From: Branchinecta lynchi | Lineage: Eukaryota; Arthropoda; Branchiopoda; Anostraca; Branchinectidae | Direction of reading: 5' to 3' | DNA: 64,000 nt | NCBI GenBank assembly: GCA_023053575.1 | Contig: JAKZAP010000013.1 | Location: forward strand, 20,493,689-20,557,688 | Made by a program: the position numbers and the translations under genes | Part shown: piece by piece, positions 42,118 to 53,300 of the stretch | Position numbering within the stretch: position 1 is the first letter of the stretch | Layout: each line of letters starts with the position of its first letter | Notes under the pieces: generated by a model | Told to the model about the DNA's origin: nothing | What the model saw: only the letters and a program-made list of their open reading frames with translations | Database searches by the model: none

Positions 42118-42415
42118 TGTTAAGTTCTACTGAAAAGCCAACTTATTTTGTGTCATTTAATTGAATACACTAAATAATTTGGATTCTGCTAAGGTTTTTT
42201 TTTTTTTTCTTTTTCTACCATGACGCGGGAAATGTTAATCTTAACCCAAACGCGGCTGGCAGTGATGAGATTGGTGAAGACTGCTTATAGTGCCTAGACA
42301 AAATAAAAAATCATAAATCTTTCTGGTAAGGCATACAGGCGAACAGAGTTACCACAAATCACACGGACATTTATTGCAGAACAATGAAGTAACGCATTTG
42401 AGCGAGTAGGCTACT
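42118..42415 (+). mobile_element. T1 MITE, left and central part
   Basis: TTAAGTTCTACTGAAAAGCC, then 'ATTTAATTGAATACACTAAATAATTTGGATTCTGCTAAG', 'CATGACGCGGGAAATG' and 'AATCACACGGACATTTATTGCAG', in T1 order. The right end is lost. Confidence 0.6.
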
Positions 42416-42429
42416 ATAGAAAATCCTTG

Positions 42430-43360
42430 AAATATTGCTTTAGTTTCATTTCAATTTTGTCGCTTCAACGAATAATCGATAATTTAGCTGGCTTTTTCAC
42501 ATGGAAAGTTGCAGCGGCAAATAATCAGACGGACAGGTACAAAAGTGACTGTCCCATATCCCTGGAACCAAACACTCAAGCTCGCCTTCTAGTAGAGACG
42601 AATCCAACTAATATACTCCATGTGTCATCAACTTCATTGGCTTTTGGAGTGACGATAAAACAAATGATCTAATGCACTATTTCTGCTAACATCCAGCTGT
42701 ACCCTCCGATTTTGACAAGTGTGGACCTTCCAAATTTTCTTAAGCAATTACAAAATTGCACATGCTTTTCTTCTTTTGGTTTACTTACTGCAAAGTATCT
42801 AACTCTTTTGCTGTTTTCCTATTATTGTTTTCTTCGGACAACGACGCTGGAATTTGGATACTGGAATTTGAATACTTGAATGTCCAAATATATCCTGTTA
42901 GCGTGGCAAATGAGTCAATGTTCAGGGGGTTTAGGGGTTGCGACCCCCCCCCCCCCGAAACATACCCAAAAATAGTGTTTAAAGGCTTTAACTTGTGATC
43001 TAAGTTTTTTGTTAGGTACGGACTAGGTCCGAAACGTGAGCCGCCCTAAAAAAAAAAAGGTTCTTGGATACGGGAATAAGACATGAAATAGTATACAATG
43101 TAATTTGTATGAGTATTTTGAATGTCGCCTTTCAATTTTAATATCTTCCTTTCCCGAAATGAGCTCCTATTGATAACGGAATGTTTGATGTCTGAAATCT
43201 TGCCTGGTCGTGACAGTGGGACCACAACAGAGGGTGGGCTGGTATGAATCAAAGTCCTGGTTTTGATACGGAATTTAAAGAGGAAATACTTCCTGCATGA
43301 ATACTCGTTCAGCCGAAACTGGGACTGGGAGTCATATTTAAAATTACTAAAAAATTTAGA
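42430..43360. other. Unassigned stretch
   Basis: An 81-codon plus-strand frame at 42427-42672 has no recognisable domain. 42690-42870 resembles a LINE 3' region. A C-run lies at 42943-42956. Sequence at 43170-43330 is loosely similar to 27240-27400. Confidence 0.4.
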
Positions 43361-43368
43361 ATATTCCT

Positions 43369-43412
43369 CAGCGATATTTTGATCCTCCTCGGCAAGGGTC
43401 CTCTTCAGGCTT
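43369..43412 (-). ncRNA. Hammerhead-ribozyme-like motif (copy g)
   Basis: The minus strand reads AAGC, CTGAAGA, GGACCC...GGATC stem II, AAAA (first G of GAAA changed), TATC and GCTG. Stem I keeps three pairs. The conserved flank 'ATACGTCAGCTACGATTCTTTCATCAG' lies 40 bp away, at 43450-43477. Confidence 0.35.
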
Positions 43413-43906
43413 CAGCTATACTGAATATATTCAAACAATGTTTACAACGGATACGTCAGCTACGATTCTTTCATCAGTGACATTCATTATATTTATAACA
43501 GATTTTTTTTTTTTTTTTTTTTTAATACTGAATAGCTGCAAAAAATGAACAAGGTTCAAAGAATCAAATTCCCCAAATCGGAATACTTATAGCTGCTCGA
43601 AGCCTCGTTTATTTACTGGACTTCAATTTGTTCCAGCTAATTCTAATTATAATTCAATTAATATTTACCAAACTACCAACAACAAAAAATCCATTCACTC
43701 TTAAGAAGCAACTTTGCCTGTGCAGATTGGTTTTCACCTTCCACTGGCAACCTTCTCTCGTCACATGATTTACCCACTCTCTCCCTGCCCCCCCCCCCTC
43801 CAAATCTCTCCGAGATTTCAGATTTCCCACACCACACTATTCATCTCCCAACAAATGTCCTTTGCCTTACTCTTAAAAATAAATACCTTTTCGGCCTATA
43901 CGTCTA

Positions 43907-43949
43907 CAGCCTGAAGAGGACCACGACCACGAGGGCCGAAATATCGCCG
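43907..43949 (+). ncRNA. Hammerhead-ribozyme-like motif (copy h)
   Basis: CAGC (43907-43910), CTGAAGA (43911-43917), GGACC...GGGCC stem II, GAAA (43938-43941), TATC (43942-43945) and GCCG. Every core base fits the CTGANGA/GAAA consensus. Stem I has one mismatch (third pair). On core sequence this is the best copy, although stem II has a central A.G mismatch. Confidence 0.5.
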
Positions 43950-44381
43950 AAGAATACGCAAGCATTTCCATCAATAAAATTTTATATAGGGACAACTTGT
44001 GGTTATTTGCTTATCATGTCAACAGGTAAACGAACAAATCAACGTCTAAGACTTAATACAGACTTCGGGGGTGAGGGGACGGGTGACTGGCTGTTTTTAG
44101 CTTCTACGAACTTTAAGCTTACAGCTTTAAGCTTAAGATTTCCCTACACACACACACACCCAGCGAGTTGGCCTTGATCTGCACCATTGGCTGAGATCTC
44201 AGTGATTCGATTATTCCTTGGCAGCTTGGCCGAAGATTAAGTCTAAGCTAAAGATTGAAGGCAACAAATCAAATATAACCTTTCATGAACTGACAGGCCC
44301 AGGGGAGACGACCCCGTCTAACCTGCCTGATACAAAGCAGTTCATACCTAGCTAATGAGGGTGCAATTATTACATTATCCC

Positions 44382-44416
44382 TTAAATAGCGTGACCAACT
44401 GCAGTTCGATATCAGT
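44382..44416 (+). promoter_or_regulatory. Core promoter of the cuticular gene
   Basis: TTAAATAG (44382-44389) lies about 30 bp upstream of TCAGT (44412-44416), the arthropod initiator consensus. The ATG follows at 44452 and is followed at once by a splice donor. A TATA-plus-Inr layout suits a highly expressed, stage-specific structural gene. Confidence 0.6.
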
Positions 44417-44457
44417 TCTTCTTTACAACTGTTTATGGATAGACAGCAAAGATGAAG
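44412..44457 (+). CDS. Cuticular-type protein gene, exon 1 (5'UTR plus Met-Lys)
   Basis: From the predicted start at TCAGT, 38-40 nt of 5'UTR lead to ATGAAG (44452-44457) and then the donor GTAAGC. A first exon that codes only two or so residues before a large intron is common in arthropod cuticular protein genes. Joining phase 0 to 47500 gives MKVSIVTLLLSGLVTLASA, a textbook signal peptide, which strongly supports the model. The intron is 44458-47499 (3042 bp) and contains a 138-bp-unit element. Confidence 0.75.
44435..44455 (+). promoter_or_regulatory. Six-codon upstream ORF overlapping the start codon
   Basis: ATG (44435) GAT AGA CAG CAA AGA TGA (44453-44455). Its stop overlaps the main ATG (44452-44454) as ATGA, a layout compatible with termination-reinitiation. 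It matters only if transcription starts at or before the predicted initiator. Confidence 0.5.
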
Positions 44458-45074
44458 GTAAGCATTTTAATGTTTTTAACCCAATTTCCACCAGCTCGCA
44501 AGTTATTTACAAAGTTAACTAAACATACGACACACAATACTTTAAGCTACATTTGGAATGCAAGAAAATTTGGAACTTTCTATAATTCCCGTTTACGTTC
44601 ATATTTCAAAATACTTAAAATAATGAAAAAAAAAAATTTGTGAAAATAATAATTCGTGAGTTTCATCTTTATCGGGTATGCAAAATGGTTCCTAACAGTA
44701 CAATGTGAACCCCCACTTACATGAAAACTTAAGTTCTTCCTCTGTTTGTAATCAACCATTTTTTCGCAGCAAACTTCGCCCATCTAATACTTTAAATTCA
44801 AGAGATTTTGTAAAGTTTAGATTAGTTTCTCCCTCTCAAACTTTTCATGCGACGACTTGCCATGTTTTCATTATCTGGAGCAGGGTACTTCAGCTCGACG
44901 TTATAAAAGTTACCGCGTTTCTGCGAACGTTTTACCTTCTGAGCCTAGTGCAGAGTCCACTGCCCAGGACGTTCACGTTTCTGCGCTTGTCCATTTGTTC
45001 CACTTCACATCAGGATAGAATTATTTTTTTCTAAATTAGTTCCAATTAATTTTTCCTTCACTGTTTTCTATATT

Positions 45075-45283
45075 TTATCTCGCGCATTTGGAATCGTTGT
45101 TGAAAATTCTGTATAATTGCTGTTCTTTAAATTGAACCATTTCCTTTTTCATGTCCACTGCGTGACAAAACTGTTCATCGGATTTTTTTTTTATTTTGCA
45201 AAGCAACTGCTGAATTTGCTCCTCTAGGCCACTAATCATTTTTTTGCACAGACATTTCGCCTGCAAAGATCATTGATAAAAGA
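45075..45283 (-). pseudogene. Possible coiled-coil terminal exon or relic in intron 1
   Basis: On the minus strand, TTGCAG at 45265-45260 is followed by a frame (AKCLCKKMISGLEEQIQQLL..., then KKEMVQFKEQQ) ending in a stop near 45075, with an AATTAATT-rich end after it. The helical heptad-like composition is gene-like but no partner exon was found. It may be a relic of an inserted element. Confidence 0.25.
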
Positions 45284-45401
45284 ATGGAAGATTACAAATC
45301 TTCCGCTAGTTAAAGAGAAGAAATTTTGAAAGGTCCACTGAACAACACAAACATGCACTGCAAATACAACTTATACTGTTTTCTCCAGACTTACGTCCAT
45401 A

Positions 45402-46280
45402 CAACAAGACCAGAGGTGTCGATGGGATCCCAAAAATCTAATATTTGATTCAGACAATTGGGTCTTGTCTTCGCCAGATCGAGTCTTCGCCAGGCTAATC
45501 ATCAGAGAAAACCAAGTTCGGATATACCTCTATAAGCCATATCTATTCTGACGATACTGACCAAGACTTTCTGCTTTACTTCTGCCAAGTTTCCGGTGTC
45601 GCCCGAACTCCGAGCGAACTACTGGTCCAGCAAAAAACAAAATTCAGAAACAAATCCAGCGTATCTCCTTATGCCTATAAAGAACTATAAAGAAATTCCA
45701 GTTACAAGCGGATTCAAGACTAATTATATGTCCGGGTAAAAAACGATTGTCATATACAGACTCAGCCTTTCTTCTTACCCTTTAATCTGTCATCTAGTCA
45801 ACCTTTTCTTTTGACAAATTTTCCGGTTTAGGCCGGATTCCGGGCGAACTAGTTGTTCGGCGAGAAGCAAAATGGTTTTCACCATGGTGATCAGCATGTC
45901 TTCTTACTCCTAAACCGAGCATTTAATCAGCTTCAAATAAAACTTTTACTTTTAACCAACTTTCCAGTTTTTGCCGGATTCCGGACGAACTACTTATCCG
46001 GCGAGAAAATGGTTTACTATCGTGCTCAGAATGCCTTCTTATCTCGACTATCACATTAGCTGTTTAAAAATATTTTGTTTGTCCCTTAAATTGAACCCAC
46101 TCCCCCACCCTTAAATGCAGGGCTACAGAGCCCATCTACTAACTTGACCTTACCCAATGAATCCTCACACGAAATTTCATCACAATGTATCATTTCCTTC
46201 GAGAGTTATCGTGCTTACGGACAGACGGACATTGTTGCTATGTCATAGGTATCCCTCCACTTACATTTTGGGATCCCAAA
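45402..46280 (-). repeat. 138-bp-unit element, copy 7 (in intron 1)
   Basis: 'ACAACAAGACCAGAGG' and GGGATCCCAAAAATC form the left boundary; 'CACTTACATTTTGGGATCCC' the right. Two or three tandem units ('GATTCCGGACGAACTACTTATCCGGCGAGAAAATGG') are present. 46280-47499 after it includes a LINE-like tail (46380-46490, ending AACTGAATTGAATT) and no recognised coding sequence. Confidence 0.8.
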
Positions 46281-47499
46281 AAGAGCAAGGCAGCTCTACT
46301 AACCCTGTCGGACTAATATTTCAGTAGTTTTGAGTAGCTGACACAGTAGTTCCGATTGTGTTGTGTTTAGTGTCAAAATGTTACTACATTCGTTGTCTTT
46401 GTTTTCTGTGTTGTACTCCGTCACTAGGGCTAAACGCCGTCCATTGTTTTTTTAGACGTATTTTATATATAAACTGAATTGAATTATCACCATAAAAAAC
46501 TCTTCTTTCCGCATACTTATACAAATTTTCGAGCAAAACAATACACTGTTTTTTTCCAGACTTACATTATTACAAAAAGAGGACGGCAGCTCCATTTATT
46601 TTGTCTACTAACCCTGTCGGCCTAATATTTCAGCGTTCGCCTACCTAGTACTGCAAGCTTCAATTTGGATAATTACTCTCTGCTTACTCTGTCTGGCCTT
46701 ACTTTGTATGGCCTTTTATCTGAGAAGGGTAGTGCCGCTTCTGTCGGCTAGCAAGTAGTGGGGTTGCATGCTCAATTTAGTGTGCTCACCCCGTTAAATC
46801 GGCTGACTAGTTCCGAAGGCATTGACAGTGGTAAAGCTGTGCCCCGTAAGTACTACTGCGTAGTAGCGTAACCCGAGAGTGAGTGCAACCCTTTGGATAA
46901 GGCCAAACCATAATTTAATGATAGTTAAAACAGTCTTGTAATATATCACCCCATTTGTTTTTACACAGGGGAAACTGGGAGCCTCCGTAAATATTTGTAC
47001 TTACAAGCAACAGGTTGTGCGGTCCCCTATGTTCAAGATTGTAGGCTACACAACGCGCTCATTTCTCTTCTTAAAGCTATTTTACGGATCTCAATCAGTG
47101 CAAAAATTGGGTTTCTGATGTGCTCTCTTGTTGCTTATTTATGTATCGTTCTGGGCACCCAGCAATCTGAGGGGTTTTTTTTCCGAATTTAGTGAATACT
47201 ATTTATGGTAGATTAAAAACAAATTATTCAAATACATGGTAGTATGGGCTAACTAGACTGCTGAAAAAGTTTAAACCACAAGGTTAATTTTAATGCTGAC
47301 GCAGGAAGGAAAATACATTTTTAATAACTGTGTATTAACAGGGGGTCAATTTTGTTACTATAATACGAAAAAGTTCTGCTTATGCTTATGTTCCACCAGG
47401 CCAACATGTTAGCCTGTACTGTCTCTTTTCTTTGGATTATTTCTAAAGTGTCCGGTTCCATTTATGTTTCCGTACCGTACATATGTATCTGCCTTTTAG

Positions 47500-49278
47500 G
47501 TTTCAATAGTTACATTACTATTAAGCGGCCTGGTGACGCTGGCGTCTGCATCGCGTCCGCGGCGTCAAGGGTATTACCAACCCCAACCCTACCAACCACC
47601 TTCATACCAGCCTCAACCGTACAGCCCACCTCCACACCAGCCCCGACCTTACAGCCCACCAGCATACCAGCCACGCCCCTACAGTCCACCAGCATACCCA
47701 CCACGGCCTTACAGTCCTCCTTCATACAGTCCACCAAGCTACCAACCGCAGCAACCCCGTCGCCCATCCTCCCGACCTAAATCACAGAAACGGCAAAGAC
47801 CCCAGACAAAGAAGTCTAGGAAGCAGTCCTACAATCGTAATGTGTATGTTCCCAGCATCAAGCGCCCATCTTACCAGACCACAACGGAAATGACCACCAC
47901 CGCGGAGACTACTACTGAGGAAACAACAACTGAGGAAACCACCACCGAAGAGACAACTACCGAAGAAACCACCACAGAAGAAACCACCACAGAAGAAACC
48001 ACCACAGAAGAAACAACAACCGAAGAAACCACAACAGAGGAGACAACCACAGAGGAGACAACCACAGAAGAAACAACAACGCAGGAGACAACAACTGAGT
48101 ACGCCACCGAGTCGTACGTAAGCGAGGAGGATGATGAAGACGAGAAGGAGCAGAAGAAAACCAAGAAGAACCGGAAGAACATGAAGAAGGCACCAAAAAA
48201 TAAGAAATCCTACAAGAAGGTAGAGGAGGACGAGGAATACGAGCCCCATTACTCAAAGAAGCATTACAAGAAGAACGACTACGAGCCAAAATCCACCCGG
48301 AAGCAATACAAGCCAAAGTACATGGAAGAAGAGGAGGAATACGAGAGGAGGGAGTACAAGCAGAAGGAATCCGCACCCAAGTACGAGAAGAAATACGAGT
48401 CAGCATCCACGATGAACGAGTACGATGAGAAGCCGGAATACGAGGTGAAGGAGTACAAGAAGTCAAAGTCAGACTACGAGAAGAATGAGTACAGTCCCAA
48501 GTACGAGAAACAGTACGAACGGAAGCAGTACACGAAGACTGAGTACGACACAGAATACCCAAAAGAGAGCCGCGAGAGTGACTACGAGTCCAAAGACATG
48601 AAGGAGGACTACAAGGAGAAGAAGCAGTACAAGAAAGCGGAATACGAGCCCGAGTACAAGAAGAAAGACTATGAGAACCGCGAGAGCAACTACGAGTCCA
48701 AAGACATGAAGGAGGACTACAATGAGAGCAAGTACGAGAAGAAGCAGTACAAGAAAACGGAATACGAGCCCGAGTACAAGAAGAAAGACTATGAGAACCG
48801 CGAGAGCGACTACGAGTCCAAAGACATGAAGGAGGACTACAATGAGAAGAAGTACGAGAAGAAGCAGTACAAGAAAACGGTATACGAGCCCGAGTACAAG
48901 AAGAAAGACTATGAGCCAGAACACAGACGAGAAGAATATAAGGAGAAGGAGTATGAGAAGACAGCATCCAAGCCCGAGTACAAGCAGGAGGAATACAAGG
49001 AGAAAGAAAAGTACGAGCAGGAATACAAACAAAAGGAATATGAAGAGAAGAAGTACATGAAGACAACTTACGCCACCACCGAGTACCCGGAGGAGAACTA
49101 TGCCACAACCACCAAGTACGACGAGCCCAGCTATGAAAAGGAGGTGACGGCCGATGACGGCTACAAGTCCGACGACGACAGGTACGCCTACAAGTACCAG
49201 ATCCGATACCCGGATGGCACCATCCAGAAGAAGGAGGAGACACGGGACAAGGATGGCAACACCAAAGGATCTTACAAG
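47500..49278 (+). CDS. Cuticular-type protein, exon 2 (main exon)
   Basis: The acceptor CCTTTTAG ends at 47499 and the donor GTAACA starts at 49279; 593 codons, phase 0 at both ends. With exon 1 the protein has a signal peptide (1-19), a Pro/Tyr-rich segment with YSPPAYQPRP-like repeats (about 25-85), a basic stretch, an EETTT array of about 14 units (130-203), and a long Lys/Glu/Tyr-rich region that includes three units of 36-40 residues (gene positions 48580, 48688, 48808). Near residue 564 begins a Rebers-Riddiford-like chitin-binding motif (YAYKYQIRYPDG, EETRDKDGNTKGSYK) that continues in exon 3. Likely role: secreted structural protein of cuticle or a similar extracellular coat. The RR domain is divergent, so chitin binding is inferred. 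The reverse-strand frames are shadows. Confidence 0.85.
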
Positions 49279-49615
49279 GTAACAAAGTTTCTTAGATAGT
49301 ATTTCTCCTCTTCCACGACTAATCTGAATTATTCGCAACTTGGTGGCTCAAACACAATTCTTCTTAGCCTTTCTGAGTAGAGATGTAGTTACTACTCGTA
49401 GTTCCTACTTACTTACTACTGTAGTTACTTTCCTTTCCTCCTTCTTCTCAGGCATTCTGGTCAACTGAAATCTTGACCTTTTATTCGCAATGCTCGGTTA
49501 TCTTGACTGTTCCATTTACCCCGGTTGGTGTTAAAGGACCAAAAAAAGAAGTTCGTCAAAAGCGGCTCTTATTTGGTCAAAATGAAAGCGGGAAGATAAC
49601 ACTTCGTTTTTGCAG

Positions 49616-50176
49616 GTCATTCATGGCGGCAAAGCTTACATGAGCAACAAGTACAACATCCCAGCCTATAAGCCAGGCACCTACGAGGAATCAAGCTACA
49701 AGAAGGACGACTACGAGAAGAAGGACGACTACGAGAAGAAGGACGACTACGAGAAGAAGGACGACTACGAGAAGAAGGACGACTACGAGAAGAAGGACGA
49801 CTACGAGAAGAAGGACGACTACGAGAAGAAGGACGACTACGAGAAGAAGAACGACTACAAGAAGAATGAAGAGTACGACAGGCCCAGCTACAAGGAAGAC
49901 CAATATGAGAAAGAGGAGTACCAGAAGCCCCGCGAGTACGAAAAGCGAGACTACAAGGCAGCAGAAGATGACAAGCACAGCTACAGTAAGGACTCCTACG
50001 AGGCAGCAGAGGAGGAAGATGAGGAGGAGGCCGAAGAGCAGCAGGACGTAGAAGTTACCGTGGAAGAGACAGAGGAAACCGTCATTACAGAGAAGAAGAA
50101 GATCACTGACGCAAATGAGTCATCGGACGACATTGAGGAAGAAGATGTCGAAGAGGTGGCTGAAGACGAGGAGTAA
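49616..50176 (+). CDS. Cuticular-type protein, exon 3 (C-terminus)
   Basis: The acceptor TTTTTGCAG ends at 49615; 186 codons and TAA. It starts VIHGGKAYMSNKY, completing the RR-like motif (G-K-x-Y...Y). Next comes an 18-bp tandem repeat that encodes YEKKDD about nine times (49697-49860). A Glu/Asp-rich tail follows (AAEEEDEEEAEEQQ..., ending EEVAEDEE). Total protein about 781 residues. The array is nearly identical at DNA level, so its length is probably polymorphic. The strongly charged low-complexity flanks suggest electrostatic or Tyr-based cross-linked matrix behaviour; this is inference. Confidence 0.85.
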   Translation, partial: VIHGGKAYMSNKYNIPAYKPGTYEESSYKKDDYEKKDDYEKKDDYEKKDDYEKKDDYEKKDDYEKKDDYEKKDDYEKKNDYKKNEEYDRPSYKEDQYEKEEYQKPREYEKRDYKAAEDDKHSYSKDSYEAAEEEDEEEAEEQQDVEVTVEETEETVITEKKKITDANESSDDIEEEDVEEVAEDEE

Positions 50177-50227
50177 AGCATAGAGAGATTATAAAACTAA
50201 TATATTACTTTTTATTGAGTGAAATCG

Positions 50228-50233
50228 AATAAA
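50228..50233 (+). terminator. Polyadenylation signal AATAAA
   Basis: Canonical AATAAA 52 bp after the stop codon of the cuticular gene. The 3' end of the opposing LINE begins only about 40 bp further on, so the transcript must end before it or run antisense into the LINE. Confidence 0.7.
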
Positions 50234-50269
50234 TATTTTTTCTTGTACAACCGTCAACAATAAGGCTTC

Positions 50270-50368
50270 CAATTACCTTACCTTAATTACCTTAATTCGC
50301 ACTTCGGAGCGAATTAAGATCAGTCTTGATCTGTTGAATCGCTCCGTCATTGATGATGTGATGATTTG
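50270..50368 (-). mobile_element. LINE 3'UTR with hairpins and GGTAATTAA microsatellite
   Basis: Read on the minus strand after the ORF2 stop: two small hairpins (AGATCA-AGAC-TGATCT; AATTCGC-8 nt-GCGAATT) and then GGTAATTAAGGTAAGGTAA repeats. A 3' stem-loop followed by a short tandem repeat is the usual 3' terminus of CR1/L2-group LINEs, where the reverse transcriptase starts priming. Confidence 0.75.
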
Positions 50369-53300
50369 TTAGGCATCAGATGCATCCCAGTTGTATTTCC
50401 AAGGCACATCATTCCACTCTTCATCTAGCAACTTTTTGAAAGCTTCCTCGTTGGGTGCTGATACCGTGTCGTCGGTCAGGCTGTTCCATGTGTTGACAAC
50501 TCGACACGAGAAGAACTGTTGTCGTTGTCGGGTTCTGACAGAAGGCTTAAACAGCTTTTTAGAGTGTCCCCTTCTATCTGCGCCAACGCTCTGGACAATG
50601 GGCATACAAATTGGGGGTTGTTCTTGAGAGGTCAGCTTATATGTCATAAGCATGTCAGCTCGCCGTCGTCGAAAAACAAGTGTTGTTAGTTTCAGCTCCT
50701 TCAGACGTTGTTCATAGGATTTATCTTTCATGTTTGTTATTGTCCTTGTGGCTCTCCTTTGCACTCCTTCTAGGAGCTTTACATCTCCCTTAAACCCTGG
50801 TGATGCTAAGCACATTCCAAAATCAACCACTGGTCTGACAAGGGCCTTATACAACTTCAGGAACACGTGAGGGGATCTACTGGATATGGTTCTTTTAAGG
50901 AGGCCAAGGACAGAGTTTGCATGAGAGACAGTCTTTTTGTTGTTAGCATGGAACTTAAGCTGATGATCAACAATAATCCCAAGATCTCGTTCTTCATCAA
51001 CAGCCTGCAGTTCTTTGATGCTGTTTGTGGCTCTGTCTAGCATGGTATACTTGGTGCGCACGTTTGCCTTGCCAAAGTGTATAACACTGCATTTTTCAAT
51101 GTTGAAGGACATATGCCATGTTGTTGCCCAGTCTTGGATGCGATTGAGATCTGCCTGAAGTGACTCGTTCTTAACTGCACCAAACAGCTTTGAATCATCA
51201 GCAAATAGAGTTAGACGATTGCTTGCCAGTCCAAATATATCGTTTATAAAGATATTGAACAGGGTAGGTCCCAGGACACTACCCTGTGGGACACCACTGA
51301 TAACTTCACAGCTGTTTGAGTAGATTGTTTCTCCTTCTGTAGTGAACAGCCTCACTCTCTGTGTCCTCCCAGTCAAAAAAGCTGATATCCAGTCCACAAG
51401 GTCTTCGTTAATCCCACATGCAATTAGTTTTTGTTTCAGGTGCGGATGGGGAACTTTGTCGAAAGCTTTGGCTAAGTCAAGAAGAAGGACATCCACAGGT
51501 AACCCTTGATCAATCAGGTCTGTTATTGCATCGTATGTCTCCAGCAAGTTTGTTTCTACTGATTTTCCTGGTTGGAAACCATGCTGACTGGGTGATAGTA
51601 TTCCGTTAATTTTGAGATGTTGAATAATAGAGTCATTTACCACCCTTTCCAAAACTTTGGCTATAGCTGAAGTGATGCTAATGGGACGGTAGTTCTCTGC
51701 TTTCATCTTACTTCCCTTTTTGAACAAGGGGGTGACAAATGCTGTTCTCCAATCTGATGGTACTTGCTTTGTATCCAGGGAAACTCTGAAGATTTGGGTC
51801 AGTGGTTCAGTAATTATATCAGCAGTTTCTTTGAGAAGACGGGGATGCAAGTTATCTGGTCCGGCTGACTTGTTGACATCCAGTGATTTGAGTCTCTTGA
51901 GTATATTGAGGCCATCAATCTCAATTTGGTGCATTGGGTGGTGAACTGGTCTGGGATTGGTTGTAGGTAGTTCCACATCTGACACGTTACTGAACACAGA
52001 CAAAAATTGGCGATTGAGCTCGTCAGCTATTTCCTTGACATCCGTAAGTTCAGCTCCTGAGGCTGTCGTTAGCTTGGAGATAGATCGCCGACCAGGGTTT
52101 TTAGTGGAGACATATTGCCAAAACTTCTTTGGATTATGCTTGCTTTCTTTGGCTAATACAGCTTCATGATCCTGGTAAAGTTTCCTAGTCAGCTTTCGCA
52201 ATTTGTCCCTAGCTCTTTTGAATTTCTCATGTTGATCTGAACTATCTGTTCGCTTGTATTTTTGCCATGATCTTTTTTTCTTGTTCAACTGCTTCTTGAT
52301 TTCTCGAGTCATGTACGGAAGAGTCTTTGGCTTTCGTTTATAGGAAACAGTTGTGTTATTCTCTTGGATTCTAAGCAGTGTTGCCTTAAACTTTTCCCAT
52401 TGTTCTTCTGCAGTTCCTTGTAGCATCTCGTTCCAATTCACCAGTTCAAGATCCCTTCTGATAGACTTGTAATCTCTAAAAACTCTTTTGACCAGTCTAT
52501 TAGTTACAGTCTTCAGGCGGAGCTGGATTTCAATGGCTATGTGGTCACTTTTGCCAATAGGGGGTAGGTACTCTACATTTTCAAGAAGTTCCTTGTCATT
52601 TACAAAAACAAGGTCAAGCAAAGTTGGGTTTTGGGATGGTCTGTATCGGGTAGGTTTATCAACAGCTTGGTACAGGCAGAGTTCGTGTACGCAGTCTAAG
52701 AACGGTTGTTGTGTTACACCCTCTCCTTGCCCTTGGTATGCAAAGCCTTCTTTCCATGATAGTTGAGGGAAATTGAAATCTCCAGCTATAAGCAGGTTAC
52801 CTTTATGTGTAGCGCTAACTTTTTGGAAATAATCTGCTATAGCTTGTTCAGTATCAATCCTAGAAGGGGAGGAGGGGCTTCGATATACACACAAAATTCT
52901 TGTTGTACCAGGCTCGAGTGGAACTTTCATATCAAAGCAAATACATTCGACGTAATCATGAGTGGGGATATTATCTACAACTCTTATGTCATACTCTGCT
53001 CTCACTAGTGCTAATACCCCCCTCTTGCAATTGCTGGAACTCAAATTTGATATTACCTGATAACCGGGAACAGAAATGTGACTGTCTTCCAACTTCGTCA
53101 GACTGTTCTTGGGACACACTTCTGTCAACAATACCAGGTCATAACCCCTGTTTATAACCAGTTGCTTAACTTCTTCTGTCTTATTTGTTAGTTGGTCAAC
53201 ATTGGACACTAGTAGGTAGAATTCCGAATTCTTTATTTTACCTTCTTCTTCATCTGCGCCATGCGCGCTCTTTTCGGGGGCACTATTGTCACTGCAAATC

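Noticed and set aside
47510..49338. Long minus-strand open frames (up to 442 codons) opposite the cuticular gene
   Set aside because: They are shadows of low-complexity repeats (TTC/GTA-rich complements of Lys/Glu/Tyr/Thr codons) with no domain, promoter or splice support; the plus strand has signal peptide, splice sites and poly-A signal.
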